NCBI GenBank assembly: GCA_030549775.1
Contig: CM060174.1
Location: 47,162,707 to 47,226,706 of the forward strand
Direction: 5' to 3'
Origin: Tamarix chinensis
Taxonomy: Eukaryota; Streptophyta; Magnoliopsida; Caryophyllales; Tamaricaceae
DNA: 64,000 nt
Shown: in pieces, positions 35,171 through 46,650 of the stretch
How positions within the stretch are numbered: position 1 is the stretch's first letter
How the letters are laid out: the number at the start of each line of letters is the position of its first letter
Notes under the pieces: generated by a model
The model's input: only the letters and a program-made list of their open reading frames with translations
The model's database searches: none
Told to the model about the DNA's origin: nothing
Translations under genes and position numbers: made by a program

Positions 35171-37015
35171 CAGGTAAGCACTTGAATTTCATTACCTAGG
35201 CAGATGCTGATTGATAGCTAGATGTGGTCATTCGTACATTTTCCATCCTTTCATTACTAGCATTTGTGTTGTTTGATTTGGGGGCATCTTTGTCATTTGC
35301 ATCTACTGCATTTATTATTAGATTTGGATTATCATGATCTACTAGTGTATTTATATCTATGTTGTTACCTTTTAGGGACACATTAGATTACACTAGGCTA
35401 TAATCAGACATAGCCTTAATGGGGTAAACATCCTACCAGACTTAGTTGAGTGGGCGTAAAAAAATTTGATGTTATCATAGAGATAAATATGTTGGGGAGA
35501 TAATAGGTTATGATAGATTATATGCAAGAGAGAGTCGTGTTGTGATGACCTCAAAGTACTTGGGGGTCTCCTATAGGAGATGCAAGATTAGACTGACCAT
35601 AAAAGTAGTATCTACCAATATATTATACTTTTAGAGGAAAGGGGTTACCCTATGTATTTGTGTAGAGTTTAGGAGCTAAAAATGGATATGTCGGTGTTAG
35701 ATGATATTCTAGTTACATTGGAGTATTTCCAGAGGAGATATTAGGTATGCCGCCAGTATATGACATAGAATTCACCATTAAGTTATTATTGAGGGCAGAG
35801 CCAATTTTAAAGGCACCTTATTGGATGGCATAGGTAGAGTTGCAGACTCAATCAGAACATCTAGCAGCTAACAGATACATTCACTTGATTTTTTCTCTAT
35901 AGGTAGTAATTGTTTTATTTGTAAAGAAGAAGTATGGGAGCCTTAGTCTGTATCAAGGTCTTAACTGGTTAATGGCGAAAACATGATATCCACTTTTGAG
36001 AATTAATGAGTTGTTTTATCATCCTCGGGGTGATTTAATCTTCTCAAATATTGAATTGAGGTGTAGTTATCATTAGTTGAACATCATCAAGGAAAACATC
36101 ATGAAGATGGCCTTGATGGCATGGTACGAGCAATAGAAATTCACATTGATGCCTTTTGGGCTCACCAATCCACATGAAGTATTTTTAAACTTGATGCTAA
36201 GGATTTTTTTATTGTTACTCAATTAGTTTGTGGTGGTTTTCGTAGATGATATTTTAGTATACTTTTAGAGTGGTGGAGAGCATGAACTTCATCTTTGTAT
36301 GATACTATCAATCCTTAGAGAGCATAAGTTGTATGCTAAACTCTTTATGTGTGAGTTTTAGCTTTTAAAGGTTGTATTATTAGGTCACATTATATCAACG
36401 AGAAGAGTCGACATGGATATAATAAAGATTTTGATTGTGACCGAGTGGAATGCACCCACTAGTGTCCCTGAGGTTTGTAGTTTCCTAAGATTCATTGTGT
36501 ACTAAAGATCCTTTGTTTATGACTTCTCAAAGGTAGCTTATCTCTTAATGAATATTCTAAAGAAGAAAACTAGATTTTAGTGGGATGATGCATGTCAGGG
36601 AGCATTTTAGAATTTGAGGCAATGTCTAACCACAACACCAGTTATGATTCTGCCATAAGGATTAAATAGGTTCAAAGTCTATAATAATTCATGAAATCAC
36701 ATGTGTGTTGATGTATCATGCCAAGGTAGTGGCTTATGCTTCTCCATAGTTTAAGTATCACAAGTAGAAATACCTAACAGATGACTTAAAGTTTGTAGTA
36801 CACATCTTCTTAATGATGATTTGGAATCACTATCTGTATAAGACTCAGTATATATTCTTCGCCTACCATAGGAGCCTCGAGTATATATTTACTCAGAAGA
36901 AGTTGAATATGAAGTAGAGGAGATGATAAGAGTTGGTGAACTATAAAGATATCGACTTAACCAACCATGAGGGTAAGGCTAATGTTGTTGCAAATGCCTT
37001 GAGTAAGTAGACATC
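35171..37015 (+). pseudogene. pol: Protease, RT and RNase H remnant of element G
   Basis: Colinear pol decayed mainly by stops. Protease: VLFDLGAS at 35266-35289 is the active-site region with Leu in place of the usual Ser/Thr, one C-to-T change. FDVIIEINMLGR follows at 35465. RT: VFPEEILGMPPVYDIEF (35723), FVKKKYGSL (about 35920), KFTLMPFGLTNPHEVF (about 36139) and the catalytic FVDDILVYF (36239-36265). RNase H start: RF, stop, WDDACQGAF, stop, NLRQCL (about 36568-36630). Most interrupting stops are TAG at positions where Gln is usual. The order protease-RT-RNase H-integrase is the Ty3/gypsy order. Confidence 0.9.
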
Positions 37016-38447
37016 ACACTCATTGAGTGTTTTTTTGGTGCCTAATTAGTTAATTGATGTGCCCAGTGAGATGGGGATTGAATTGATCCAACATGGTGAT
37101 TTGGATATTTTCATGAGTAATTTCATTATTATTCTAACTCTATTTGATGATATCCAATTATAATAGCTTGGGAATGTTAAGATGAAAAGGATATAGTAGA
37201 AGAAAATAATTGAGCTAAGTGTTTATATTTCCATGAGGATGGTAGCATTCACTATAGGGGTTCATTAGTGTGTACCTTAGAGTCACTAATCTCAAGCATC
37301 GCATATTAAAGGAGATCACTATACTTAGTATTTCATCCACCTCTATTGGAATAAGTTATATAAGGACCACAAGATGACCTATTGTGGCTCTATATGAAGT
37401 GAGAGGTAGTGAAGTCTATTTAAAGGTTAATGAAATGCAATAAGGTTAATATTGAGCAACGGAGGCCTATAGGGTTGGTCTAGCCTTTAGATATTCTGAG
37501 GTTGGAAGTGCAACTCCATCTCAATGAATTGTTTTTAGTAGGATTATTAAGGAATTGTAATGGGTGTAATATGATCTAGGTAATCATGGATAGGTTGACT
37601 ATGTTAGTAGTGTTTGTGATAATGAAGTTGACTTAGAGTATGGATCAACTGGTTAATGCTTATATGAGGTTTATGGTGATTAGGCATAGTTTCCCTATTG
37701 GAATATTATCCAATAAGGGTTTAAGGTTCCTTCCACACTTCTCTACGAAATTGCAAGAGGATGTGGGAGAAACTTGAGAATGAGTACCAAATTCCACCTA
37801 GCTATAGAGGATATGCTAGAGGATATGTTGCAGACTTAAATTTTAGACTTTTGAGGAATTTGAAAGGATTGTCTACATTTGATTGAGTTTTTATACAACA
37901 ACTGTTATGATGCTAACATAGGTATAGTACCCTTTGAGGATCTGTAAGGATGCACATGTCGAACACCCTTATGTTGGTGTGTCTTCTCCAAGACTCTTAT
38001 ACTTGGAACAGAGATGATTTCGGAGATGACTTAGCATGATTGTTTGATTGAGGAAAGGATGAAAGTAGCTTGGAGTTGCCTAAAGAAGTATGTAGACCAG
38101 AGGTGCTACAGTGAGAGATTTGAGCCTAGGGAGTAAGTTCTATAGAGGGTTTCATCAACAAAATGAGTGTAAATATTTTGTAGGAAGGGTCAGTTGAGCC
38201 CAAAATACATTGATCCTTATGAGATTCTTGATATGGTTGGAGAAAATGTATACCACTTAGCAATTCCACTAGAGTTAAACCAAGTTTATAAAGACTTGAA
38301 AATCTATCAACTAAGGAAGTATGTTGTAGATCTGTCCCACATGATCAGACTTGATGAGATCGTGCTTGAATATTATATATCCTATAAGGCAATACCATTA
38401 AATATTCTCAACACCAAGGTGTTCAAAACAAGGATGAGCTCTTTTAT
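37016..38447 (+). pseudogene. pol: Integrase remnant of element G (Tekay/Del-like chromovirus)
   Basis: The HHCC region is barely kept (HYT, stop, YFIH...YWNKLYKDHK, about 37315-37370). The core reads EQRRPIGLV, stop, PLDIL (about 37454) and MIWVIMDRLTMLVVFV (about 37571). The C-terminal region is an intact stretch at 38194-38508: SPKYIDPYEILDMVGENVYH, then LAIPLELNQVYKDLKIYQLR and a DP-like segment, with the spacing seen in Tekay/Del chromoviruses. It ends at about 38447, where the minus-sense LTR of element D begins, so any chromodomain is absent from the window. The last residues of the open frame at 38448-38508 are LTR sequence. Confidence 0.88.
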
Positions 38448-39439
38448 AATAACACCTTCATTTTTCATTACTAAAAAAATTTATTTTCAAACATTGTGGA
38501 AGCGCTAAGGAAAAATGGGGTATTACCTCCACATCTAACATAATATAGACATTTACTATCCATTTCATGTTAGATATAATCCTAAGAAATCAAACCACCC
38601 AAAAACAAGAGTAGCATGCACAATAAACATGAAATGTAGACACTAAAACATAGCGTTTACAAAATAAGACCTCGACAAGTCCCTCAAAATATTCAAATAC
38701 ATGGGAGAAAGGTTAGATTGAAAGTATAGATTTAAAATAGGCATAAAAAAATAGTGCAAAGCCCTAAACATATTCCAATAGGAACTAAACAACGGTTTAT
38801 GAATGTCCATGCTTTAAAGCCTAAAACAAGTTAGGTTCACTACTAGTCATCCTAAAAAACCTACACTTGATCTTATGCTCATCGGATTGAGTAAGTGACT
38901 AAACAAATGGGCACATCTGTGCTCTACATTTTGGGTAAGCCAAGATACCTCCTCAAAAAGAGGCATAATCATATAAGGCTAACATAAATGGAAAAATCAT
39001 TCTAAACACCTATCATGCTCACTATATAAATACATTTATGCACTCTACCATAATGTAATGCACTTGGTTTGATGTCATGTAAAGATTTAGATGACTCATA
39101 ACTCATCATAATCACCAAGACAACCTAGTTACCATGGAAAGAAATTAATGAATATTAACAATTTATTCCATCATGTCCTTATTCCACATTCAGATGACCC
39201 ATCATATTAATTATTTACAAGTCATTAACTTTTATCCTATTTCCTTTTCCTTTATCCATATTAATATTCTTACCTTTACACTTATCCTTGTTCTTATCTT
39301 TATCGAGTGATGGACTATTTACCACCTGATGATCTCACAAACCATGGAAGCTAATCCAAACCAAAGGACATAAAGTCCAACAAAAGCTAAAAACAACCTT
39401 AATGACTAGACCCTTTAATATTAATACACTCTAGTACAT
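38448..39439 (-). mobile_element. 3' LTR of element D, terminal part
   Basis: Aligns with the start of D's 5' LTR at 61557: both have ACCT(T/C)CATTTTTCA, then TTTATTTTCAAA, then GGAAGCG/AGAAGTG, and GTATTACCTCCACATCTAA against GTGTTACCATCACACCTAA. It runs to 39439, where element F is inserted, and continues at 53141. This LTR lies in minus sense against the integrase of element G. Confidence 0.8.
39435..39439. repeat. Target-site duplication TACAT, left copy of F
   Basis: TACAT before the TG of F, against TACGT at 53141-53145 after the terminal CA. The single difference is G-to-A at a CpG, the expected decay product. D's uninterrupted 5' LTR has TACACCATCAATG at this place. Confidence 0.75.
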
Positions 39440-40872
39440 TGATGACTTGCAACGAGAAGTGCACGATGTTGAAGTAGCATGAAAAGTCTATTCCACAAGG
39501 ACTAGGAAGTGAGCAATGGAATGGTAGAAATATATCCTATGTATAGAGTGATAATAGGTGGCATACGATGTCTAACTCTAAAATGAAAAGAAAATGTTCC
39601 AAAATAGTTCTAGTAGAATATAAGAATAAGTGAAATCTAGATAGAGAGAAGGCTAAGGTTTTAATAAATCACCTTGAATCCAATGTGATCAAATATTAAC
39701 CCTAAATCAGATAAAAACACATTTTAAGGAATGCAGAATAAAGTATGTAGTGTAATGTTCTCTCGATCCACTACACCCTATTATCTATTAAAACTCTTCT
39801 ATCTCTAGTATGAATGCAAAAATAGACAATGCATTATTATGTATGATATTCCTTTTTTTAGTTGTAGAGGCTAATCAATGTCTCTCAACTTTATGGTTTG
39901 ATCCCTAGTCATGCTAATGGATCCCACTTTGACTCATGTCTTGAATCTCACCGAGCTTCTCTACAAAATAATAGAAAAGTGATCAAATTTTCCATTATAG
40001 AGATTAAAGCATTAGCACAACACTTATGATAAGGAATTAGAGTGGGAAATGTTAAGATTCTCAATACATCTAGATTAGAGAGTTTTCCTTGACCTTGGCA
40101 CAAATCAATTAGCTAATCATGGCTTTCATTAAGCTCTACATCATAACCATAGAGAATTGCACCAATTAAAAAAGAAATAAAAACCAAATGAAAAGTGAAA
40201 TACCTACTTGATTCAATATGAGGAATTTATTGTTCTATAGGCCTAAATGGGAACCAAAAGGTGAGATTAAGGGAGGAAGATTGTGGATGAATTGGTTGTA
40301 GGATTGGATTGGCTGATGCCAAACAAAGAACCCTAGATCTATTTAGTGCTCCTAAAATTTGTGTATTTTTTGTCTTTTTCATTTTCTTGCCCCAAACCAA
40401 ATAAAAAAAACACTTATAAATACATGACCTCCCATTGACATGCCCATGTAAATCAATATGGATGCACAGTGTTGATGGGCACAAATTTAGCTTTGCCCAA
40501 GTTTTGTATTTTGGCCATAAGTTATTCCTTTAACTTCTAATTGGGCTTATTTTTTATTCATTGAAAAGATAAGAAAGAGTTTAAAACTTTCATGCCCAAG
40601 AATTTTCTAAATATAGATTACATTATGGTTGGATTTGCAGGTCTTTCTTCCTTTTTGTACATTAAGCACTCGTGTGTGCTTCCATTTTGTTCTAATGTTT
40701 CGTTTCAATTATGGCATTTTAATTCCTTTTGATCCCATTTTCTTTAAATACATATAAAATAAGATCAAGATAATTAAGAAACAAGTGTACTAAAGTATGA
40801 AATAAATCATCATATAATGGCACTAAATATTCATGTTAAAATATATACAATTAACATAATTCATGATTAGTA
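39440..40872 (-). repeat. 3' LTR of element F
   Basis: 1,433 bp, aligning along its length with 51714-53140. Shared landmarks: ATGATGTTGAAGT/AGATGTTGAAGT, CCACAAGGACTAG, GCAATGCATTATTATGTATG, and CAATTAACATAATTCAT at the far end. The terminal dinucleotide at 40871-40872 is TA instead of CA. Confidence 0.85.
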
Positions 40873-40885
40873 ACTCCCCCATGCT
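40873..40885 (-). other. Polypurine tract of element F
   Basis: Minus-strand AGCATGGGGGAGT touching the 3' LTR. Upstream of it in minus sense is CCTAAGGTCAGGCAA, the counterpart of the GAGGACAAGCAAG run before the tract of element E. Confidence 0.75.
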
Positions 40886-41347
40886 TCACTTATTGCCTGA
40901 CCTTAGGCAACCAACATATATAAAAGCATATAGTAAAAGTAATAGACCAAAATGGGATCCCTTTTTAAGTAATATTTGTCAAATATTCACATCGCACTAA
41001 ATCAAATAAACTCATCAAGAACTTAAAACTCATAAAAATGTAAAACACAATTCTTGAAAATATTTTCAAGTTGCATATTTATGAAAGGAGTAGAAACATA
41101 TAGTTGAATTCTCAATTCAAAATCATGAAAAGAGGAACATGTAAGGATGACATGTTGCATGGGTTTTAGGCAACCATAAGATAAACTTATATAAGACTCA
41201 TGTTTCAAACTAGTAATCTCACTTTAGGCACTAGAACAATCCTCTCTTATGTTTATTCATATGAATGAATTTTGAAATTTCACTCAAGTCCTTACACTCA
41301 TGAACATTATCACCCATATGCTTTCAATTCTTATCAACTCCCCACCA
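40886..41347 (-). other. 3' internal region of F, left of nested E
   Basis: Non-coding AT-rich sequence of element F before the insertion point of E. Nothing recognisable beyond the tract-associated word. Confidence 0.5.
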
Positions 41348-41352
41348 CTATA
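41348..41352. repeat. Target-site duplication CTATA, left copy of E
   Basis: CTATA before the TG of E, repeated exactly at 48606-48610. Confidence 0.9.
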
Positions 41353-41917
41353 TGATAAGTTAATATTTTGACATATTTTATACCCTTATATCCTTAGTTT
41401 CTAGTTTTTATTTGAGTAATAATTGTATGCTTAAATGATAATAATTATATAAATGTTATTCTTTAAGCTAAAATTACATAAATTAGATAAATTTAGAATA
41501 TAATATTATTTATTAATTTTCATTGATTTTATTTTGCAGGTAAGTTTGAAATAAAAGGAAAATAAAGGTCGAAGGCCTAAAGGTTGAAAAAAAAGAAAAA
41601 CAAACAACAAATAATATGGTTGTAGGTGGGGTGGTTGAAGAGAAATAAGGAGGGGGCCATATAACAATAGGGCTAACCTATAGGAGGAAAGACAAAAAAT
41701 AAAGGAGAAAATAAAGAGGATAGAAAACAAAGCCTCACAAAAAAGCAGAGGGTTAATAAGAGTTCACATAAAAGGAAAAAGTCAGGAAGGAGGGGCATGA
41801 GTGAGTATAAATGAAGGGAAAGCCTAGCGGTGCAGCCCCAAAAACACAATTTGAGTGATGTGGGAGGCTTCTCAATGAATAGGAATGGAGAGAAACAGCC
41901 ATCAATAAAGGCACAAA

Positions 41918-41949
<32 letters not shown>

Positions 41950-43165
41950 TTGGCGGACAGCTAAGAAAGGATAAAAAGAAAAGAAATTCTCAGTAACAAA
42001 AAAGATGGTAGCAACAAGAGCTAAGGCGTAGAAAACAAAAGAAGGAAACAACATAGAAAAGATAGAAGAAATTACATGGAATTTTATCCTATAAGCTAGG
42101 GGAGAAGAGAGAAATAAAGAGCAGAGAAATTTTATACTAGGAAAATTTATTTCATATGAAATTACTGTTTCATCTAAATAAATGTTTGATCGTTCATCCA
42201 AAATTTATTCTAGTTATTTCTTTCTCTATTTTTAATTTATATTTTTTGATATATATTTCTATGTAATTAATTCAATAATTATGGTTGGATGATTATTTAA
42301 GGAATAGATTTCAATCCTAGATTGGGGCTTAAGATATGATTTTATTTTTCTTAGATTCATGATATTTTTATTTGAATCTATTTTTCTTTTGTTTATATAT
42401 ATAATTCTATCAAGTATAATTTATGTGGTGCATACCTTGTTCTGGTTTTCTTATAGTGACAGTATATGGGATTATTTGCCTACTAGGTGGCCATATAAAT
42501 ATACTAGAATTTATATGTATAAACTATAGCAAGGTTAGAAAATAACTGACCTAATAGTTTTGTGATTCTAACCGGAGTAGTAAAAATGTTTAGATACATA
42601 TGGGTTAAAGACGGAAAGTACAGCTAGACATGTTTAGCATACTAGTCTGGGTACTTAGATTGACATCCTTTTAATTATTCTTAATGAATTAAATCAACTT
42701 AAATATAGGAGCCACTTGTTGTTACTGTACTGCTAGTATTTAAAAGGGTTAATATTGGCCCTTTGTGGTGTTAATTATTTTAGAAAAGTAATATAAGGTG
42801 TATGGACCTACTTTTGGTATACAACTTGGTCAATATCTTTCTCATAAATAAATGATGACTTAGAAATTAATATTATAGTTTAACCTAATCTAGTGGTATC
42901 CCTACCATATTTACCATATTTGGATTATCCATTATTTTTATAATTATTCTATTGTATTTTATTATTTTCTATTTTTATAACCTCCATTAGTGTTTTTCTT
43001 ATATATTTATTTTGTGTGATTTAGGTTTTTATTTTAGTTTTATTTTTAAGGTAATTAAATATAGACGAATCCTCTCAATCCCCAATATTAAATGATACCC
43101 TTATTTATAAATACTACAATTGCGAACAAGAGGGTTTAAATTGCATGCCAGCTATAAACACACCA
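41353..43165 (+). repeat. 5' LTR of element E
   Basis: 1,813 bp, starting TGATAAGTTAATATTTTGAC and ending CACACCA. Contains a GA microsatellite (41918-41949) and a purine-rich leader. The minus frames at 41506-41730 and 41902-42201 are complements of this leader and not genes. Confidence 0.9.
41918..41949. repeat. GA microsatellite
   Basis: GA repeats with one ATA interruption in the 5' LTR of E. The equivalent place in the 3' LTR (about 47280) is purine-rich but not expanded. Confidence 0.9.
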
Positions 43166-43170
43166 ATTTT

Positions 43171-43188
43171 TGGCACCATTGTCGGGGA
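43171..43188 (+). other. Primer-binding site of element E
   Basis: TGGCACCATTGTCGGGGA, five bases after the LTR end. The TGGCGCC-type site, reported as tRNA-Asp-related, is typical of Athila-like plant elements. F carries a related site on the minus strand. Confidence 0.8.
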
Positions 43189-44160
43189 TGGGTAACTTAA
43201 CCTTTATTTTGCTATTATTTTTAGTCTTTTTTATTTTTTATGTGTTGTGTCTCTTGTCATCCTTTTATTTAGAGGTCAGAGTGCTTGTGGGTACTCAAGT
43301 CTCTAAATTAATAGGATTATTAGTAGTTAGTGTGTTTCCTCTTTTTTTTTATGTTTTTCCCTTTTTTAGTTTTTTTTAGTATTTTGGTGTGTTTTGTTTC
43401 GCTTTTAACCATTTCATTTAGAAGTGTTGGTGTCCTTACAGGAGGCTATGAGATGATCCTTGGGTTATGGAGAACTATGCATGAACCTTAATGCAAGAGT
43501 AAACTAGTTAAGTTCAATTAACCTTGATGATTGACTTAACCAACACACTACTCTTGTTTCATATGTTGCCACAACTAGTGGAGCTATTAATACAAGCGGA
43601 GTGTGTCATATACAAGGAAACACATATGTTTACCAGGCACAAGCTATGAGAGGAGGAAGGACACAACCAAGTGCTCAAGCTTTCAATGGTTTCCAATCAC
43701 ATGATCCCTATATAAGCACATACTATTCTAGAATGAGGCATCACCCAAAATTTAGATGGGAGATGAATGATCATTATCAAGTGTCATATCAAGACCCTTA
43801 CAAACTCGATTATGAAGCTTCAAAACATTATCAATTTCCTCAAAAATAATCTTCTCTAGTTTTAGAAACCTTAAGTTCAAGAAACATGGATAAGCTTTTT
43901 AAAGTATTCACAAATGGGAAAAACTAACTTATATAGAGTCACATTAAACAAAAAAAAAAGGAGCATTAGAGGAGAAAATGGGTTATGTGGTCAACATGAT
44001 CAGTCATTACAAGCACAAAAAGAGCTTTTAATTACTTTAGATTCAAATTCAATTGAGAGTTCTGAGTGTGATGATGCCATGTCCAAATGTGAGGATGAGC
44101 TAGTTAAAGAGGTCCCCATGGAGCACATTGAAAAAGATGAATAGGTGGAAGAAGAGCTTG
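43189..44160 (+). pseudogene. gag: gag-like remnant of element E
   Basis: Two open stretches survive. 43601-43849 has YSRMRHHPKFRWEMNDHYQ, whose R-HP-F-W spacing matches the end of the gag region in Athila-type elements, in a Gln/Tyr/Pro-rich context. 43914-44144 is highly charged, with an acidic tail (CDDAMSKCEDELVKEVPMEH), like the linker after gag in these elements. The upstream frame at 43170-43379 is hydrophobic and starts within the primer-binding site, so it is not counted as coding. Stops and frameshifts separate the pieces. Family assignment rests on the short motif plus primer-site and tract signatures. Confidence 0.6.
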
Positions 44161-46633
44161 TAAAAGTAGAAGAAGAATTCTAACAAAATAAGGATCAAGT
44201 GAACAAACAGATAAATACGGATGGCAAAACTATCACTTTCATCTATGATAGACCACATTTGGACATTTGTTCACTACTTTGTCTTAGAGATGAGCATAAA
44301 ACATGAGGTAAGCCTTTAAACCAATTTGATTTCAATTATGCTAACCATACTCCTTGTTTTCCCTCTTTTAGCAGGTTCTACGGGTTAAAGATTGAAGAAA
44401 GTAATCAATTCATCTTAGATACATCTAATAAGAATAGAATGCTCCGAAGGAGAGGTTACATTGGAAAGATGTGTTAATAGACTTTGTGATGGGACAATAT
44501 GTTCCTCTGTTGATAGAGAGACCATCATACATTAATATTAAGCAAAATATTCTCTCTTTACACACGAGCTTAAATCTTATGATAGGTAAGTTATGTTCAT
44601 ATTAGGTTAAATATTTTAATAAAACTAATATTTTATCTTTTTATTTCTTGAAGGTTATAGATGGTAATCATGAGGAGGGATTTGGCGAAGGAGCTCTTAA
44701 GTGAACATAACCACCTTGAAGTAGTAAAGCCAATATCATATAAAGTGAAGAAATAAAAAGCAAGCGCTACTTGGGAGGCAACCTAATATTATAAGGGATT
44801 TTTCTACACTATAGTTATTTTTATTGATTTATTTATTTAGTTTTTCTCTCCATACTTAAAATTACATGATCCTTTAGTTGTTTACACATTGAAGATAATG
44901 TGTGATTGAAGTGTAGGGGTGTTAGTGTTTTATATGTTTACATGATTTTTGAAAAAATAAAATAAATTTTTTTTTATAATTTTTAGAGTCTTAGGAGCCC
45001 CTAACTAGTAAATGAGGAGCATATCTTTGAAACCTAACAAAAAGTGGATCATAAAATTGAGATAAAGTAAGTGGAGACTTTTGGTATTAATTTTGATAGA
45101 GAGAGCACATATCTACATATCTAGATGTGAATGTAGAAAGAACTTGTATGATTTTCTAACAATTGACATGGAATATTGAGATTTATCACAATCCTTAGTT
45201 AGCTTTTGAACCATATATACCTTTTTTTTTATTTAAAAAATTTACATGAAATTATCTACTTATCTTGTATTCAAAGTTTCTTTGTAAGCCTAATATATGT
45301 TTATTTTCTTTGATCAAATTACTTGACATAACTTTTGTAATGGACTCTAGAGATCACGAGAACTTACTCTTGTGCTATTCAATGCTTATAGTCAAAATAT
45401 GCTCTGATTGAGAAAATAATAAAGGTAACTTAGGATTTCCATCATATAACCAAATAGCTTAACCCTACTTTATACACACATGATGAACAGCTTATAAAAA
45501 CCCTTTGAGCCTATACATTAAACATATATTTTTCTTCATTACCCACATTGAATAACCTTCAAACCTTATCCTTACCTTTTATCAAAGCTAGTGGAAGGAA
45601 ATTTATTCATTATGGATAAAAGGTGGTTATGTATGCGAAAGAAATATATGTATTTATATTAATAAAGGGATTAGTTATTTTTAGTGGAGGAATATATATT
45701 GAAAAAAAATATATATTGAAAAAAAGAAAGAATAAAGAGAACAAAATTATATAATATAAGGAAGAGAGGGAGTTATGTAGATGATGTTGACAAAGTTATA
45801 TTCATGCTCTAGTTTTATTTTTGAGGTGGATATGTGTATTATTGATTATTAATGTGGAGTTAATGCTTATATTTTATCTAATTATTAGAGTTCCACTAGC
45901 TCTATACCTTTTTAGCACCACAATCCTAGAATACTCCGTACCCTTCTATACCTTAAACCAGTTACAACTAATAAGTAATTCTTATTTAATTCTTAAGATG
46001 AGCGACATTTGGTCTGATGGAGATTAATCACAAGAGCTAAGCATATTGTTTAGTCCATTTAGCAGGTATTTAGCATCATTCATGGGGTTTCATTCACAAA
46101 AATATGATCCTTATTTATTTATATATGTGATTCATTTATATCTTTATCATCTTATCTCACATACATGATTTTTTCCATTTATTTGTATCCATGAGTCTAA
46201 GAGAGAGAAAAAAATAAAGGGTATCCATAGTAAGGATGGATCTTGATGTGACTATGGCATGGTATATCTTCATCCATACTATTTATTCGTCCATAATTTT
46301 GATGTTTATGTGTGAACTATATGTTAAAATTGATCTCTTAAATATCCCAATGCAGAATTTTGTTGAGTGTTAATCATGACATATGAAGTAAAAGATTTTG
46401 AGACAATAATGGTTAAGGGTGTTAGGTGTGACTTTATTTTTATTTTTTTTGCGTGATTTTTTAGATATATTATTTGTGAAACCTTCAAGAGACCTTACTT
46501 TTCCTCTATAGGAGACCTAGGGGTTTAAAGGGCTTGTTGCACATGCTAAGGACAATCATAAGACCTACGAAAGTAGCTAGTTAGTTTAATTTTATTTAGT
46601 TAGAACAATAAGTCACTTGAGGACAAGCAAGAA
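44161..46633 (+). other. Long 3' non-coding internal region of E
   Basis: About 2.5 kb without RT, RNase H or integrase motifs in any frame I read. The block GCGCTACTTGGGAGGCAACC (44764-44783) also occurs in F on the minus strand. The frame at 45821-46027 resembles nothing. A word ACTTGAGGACAAGCAAG lies just before the polypurine tract. Confidence 0.6.
44764..44783 (+). other. Conserved GAGGCAACC block of Athila-like elements (E)
   Basis: GCGCTACTTGGGAGGCAACC; element F has GCTTCTTACGAGGCAACCCA at 50115-50134 on the minus strand. It lies in non-coding sequence of both, so it is more likely a cis-acting RNA or DNA element than a coding relic. Its role is unknown to me. Confidence 0.65.
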
Positions 46634-46650
46634 GCTAAGTGTAGGGGTAT
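46634..46650 (+). other. Polypurine tract of element E
   Basis: GCTAAGTGTAGGGGTAT directly before the TG of the 3' LTR. Confidence 0.75.

Noticed and set aside
38194..38508. Intact small gene with integrase-like C-terminus
   Set aside because: It is an open stretch of a pol pseudogene; the last 20 residues run into a foreign LTR and upstream domains are full of stops.
43170..43379. Small hydrophobic protein starting MAPLSG
   Set aside because: Its start codon overlaps the primer-binding site of element E, and the frame is low-complexity Leu/Phe.
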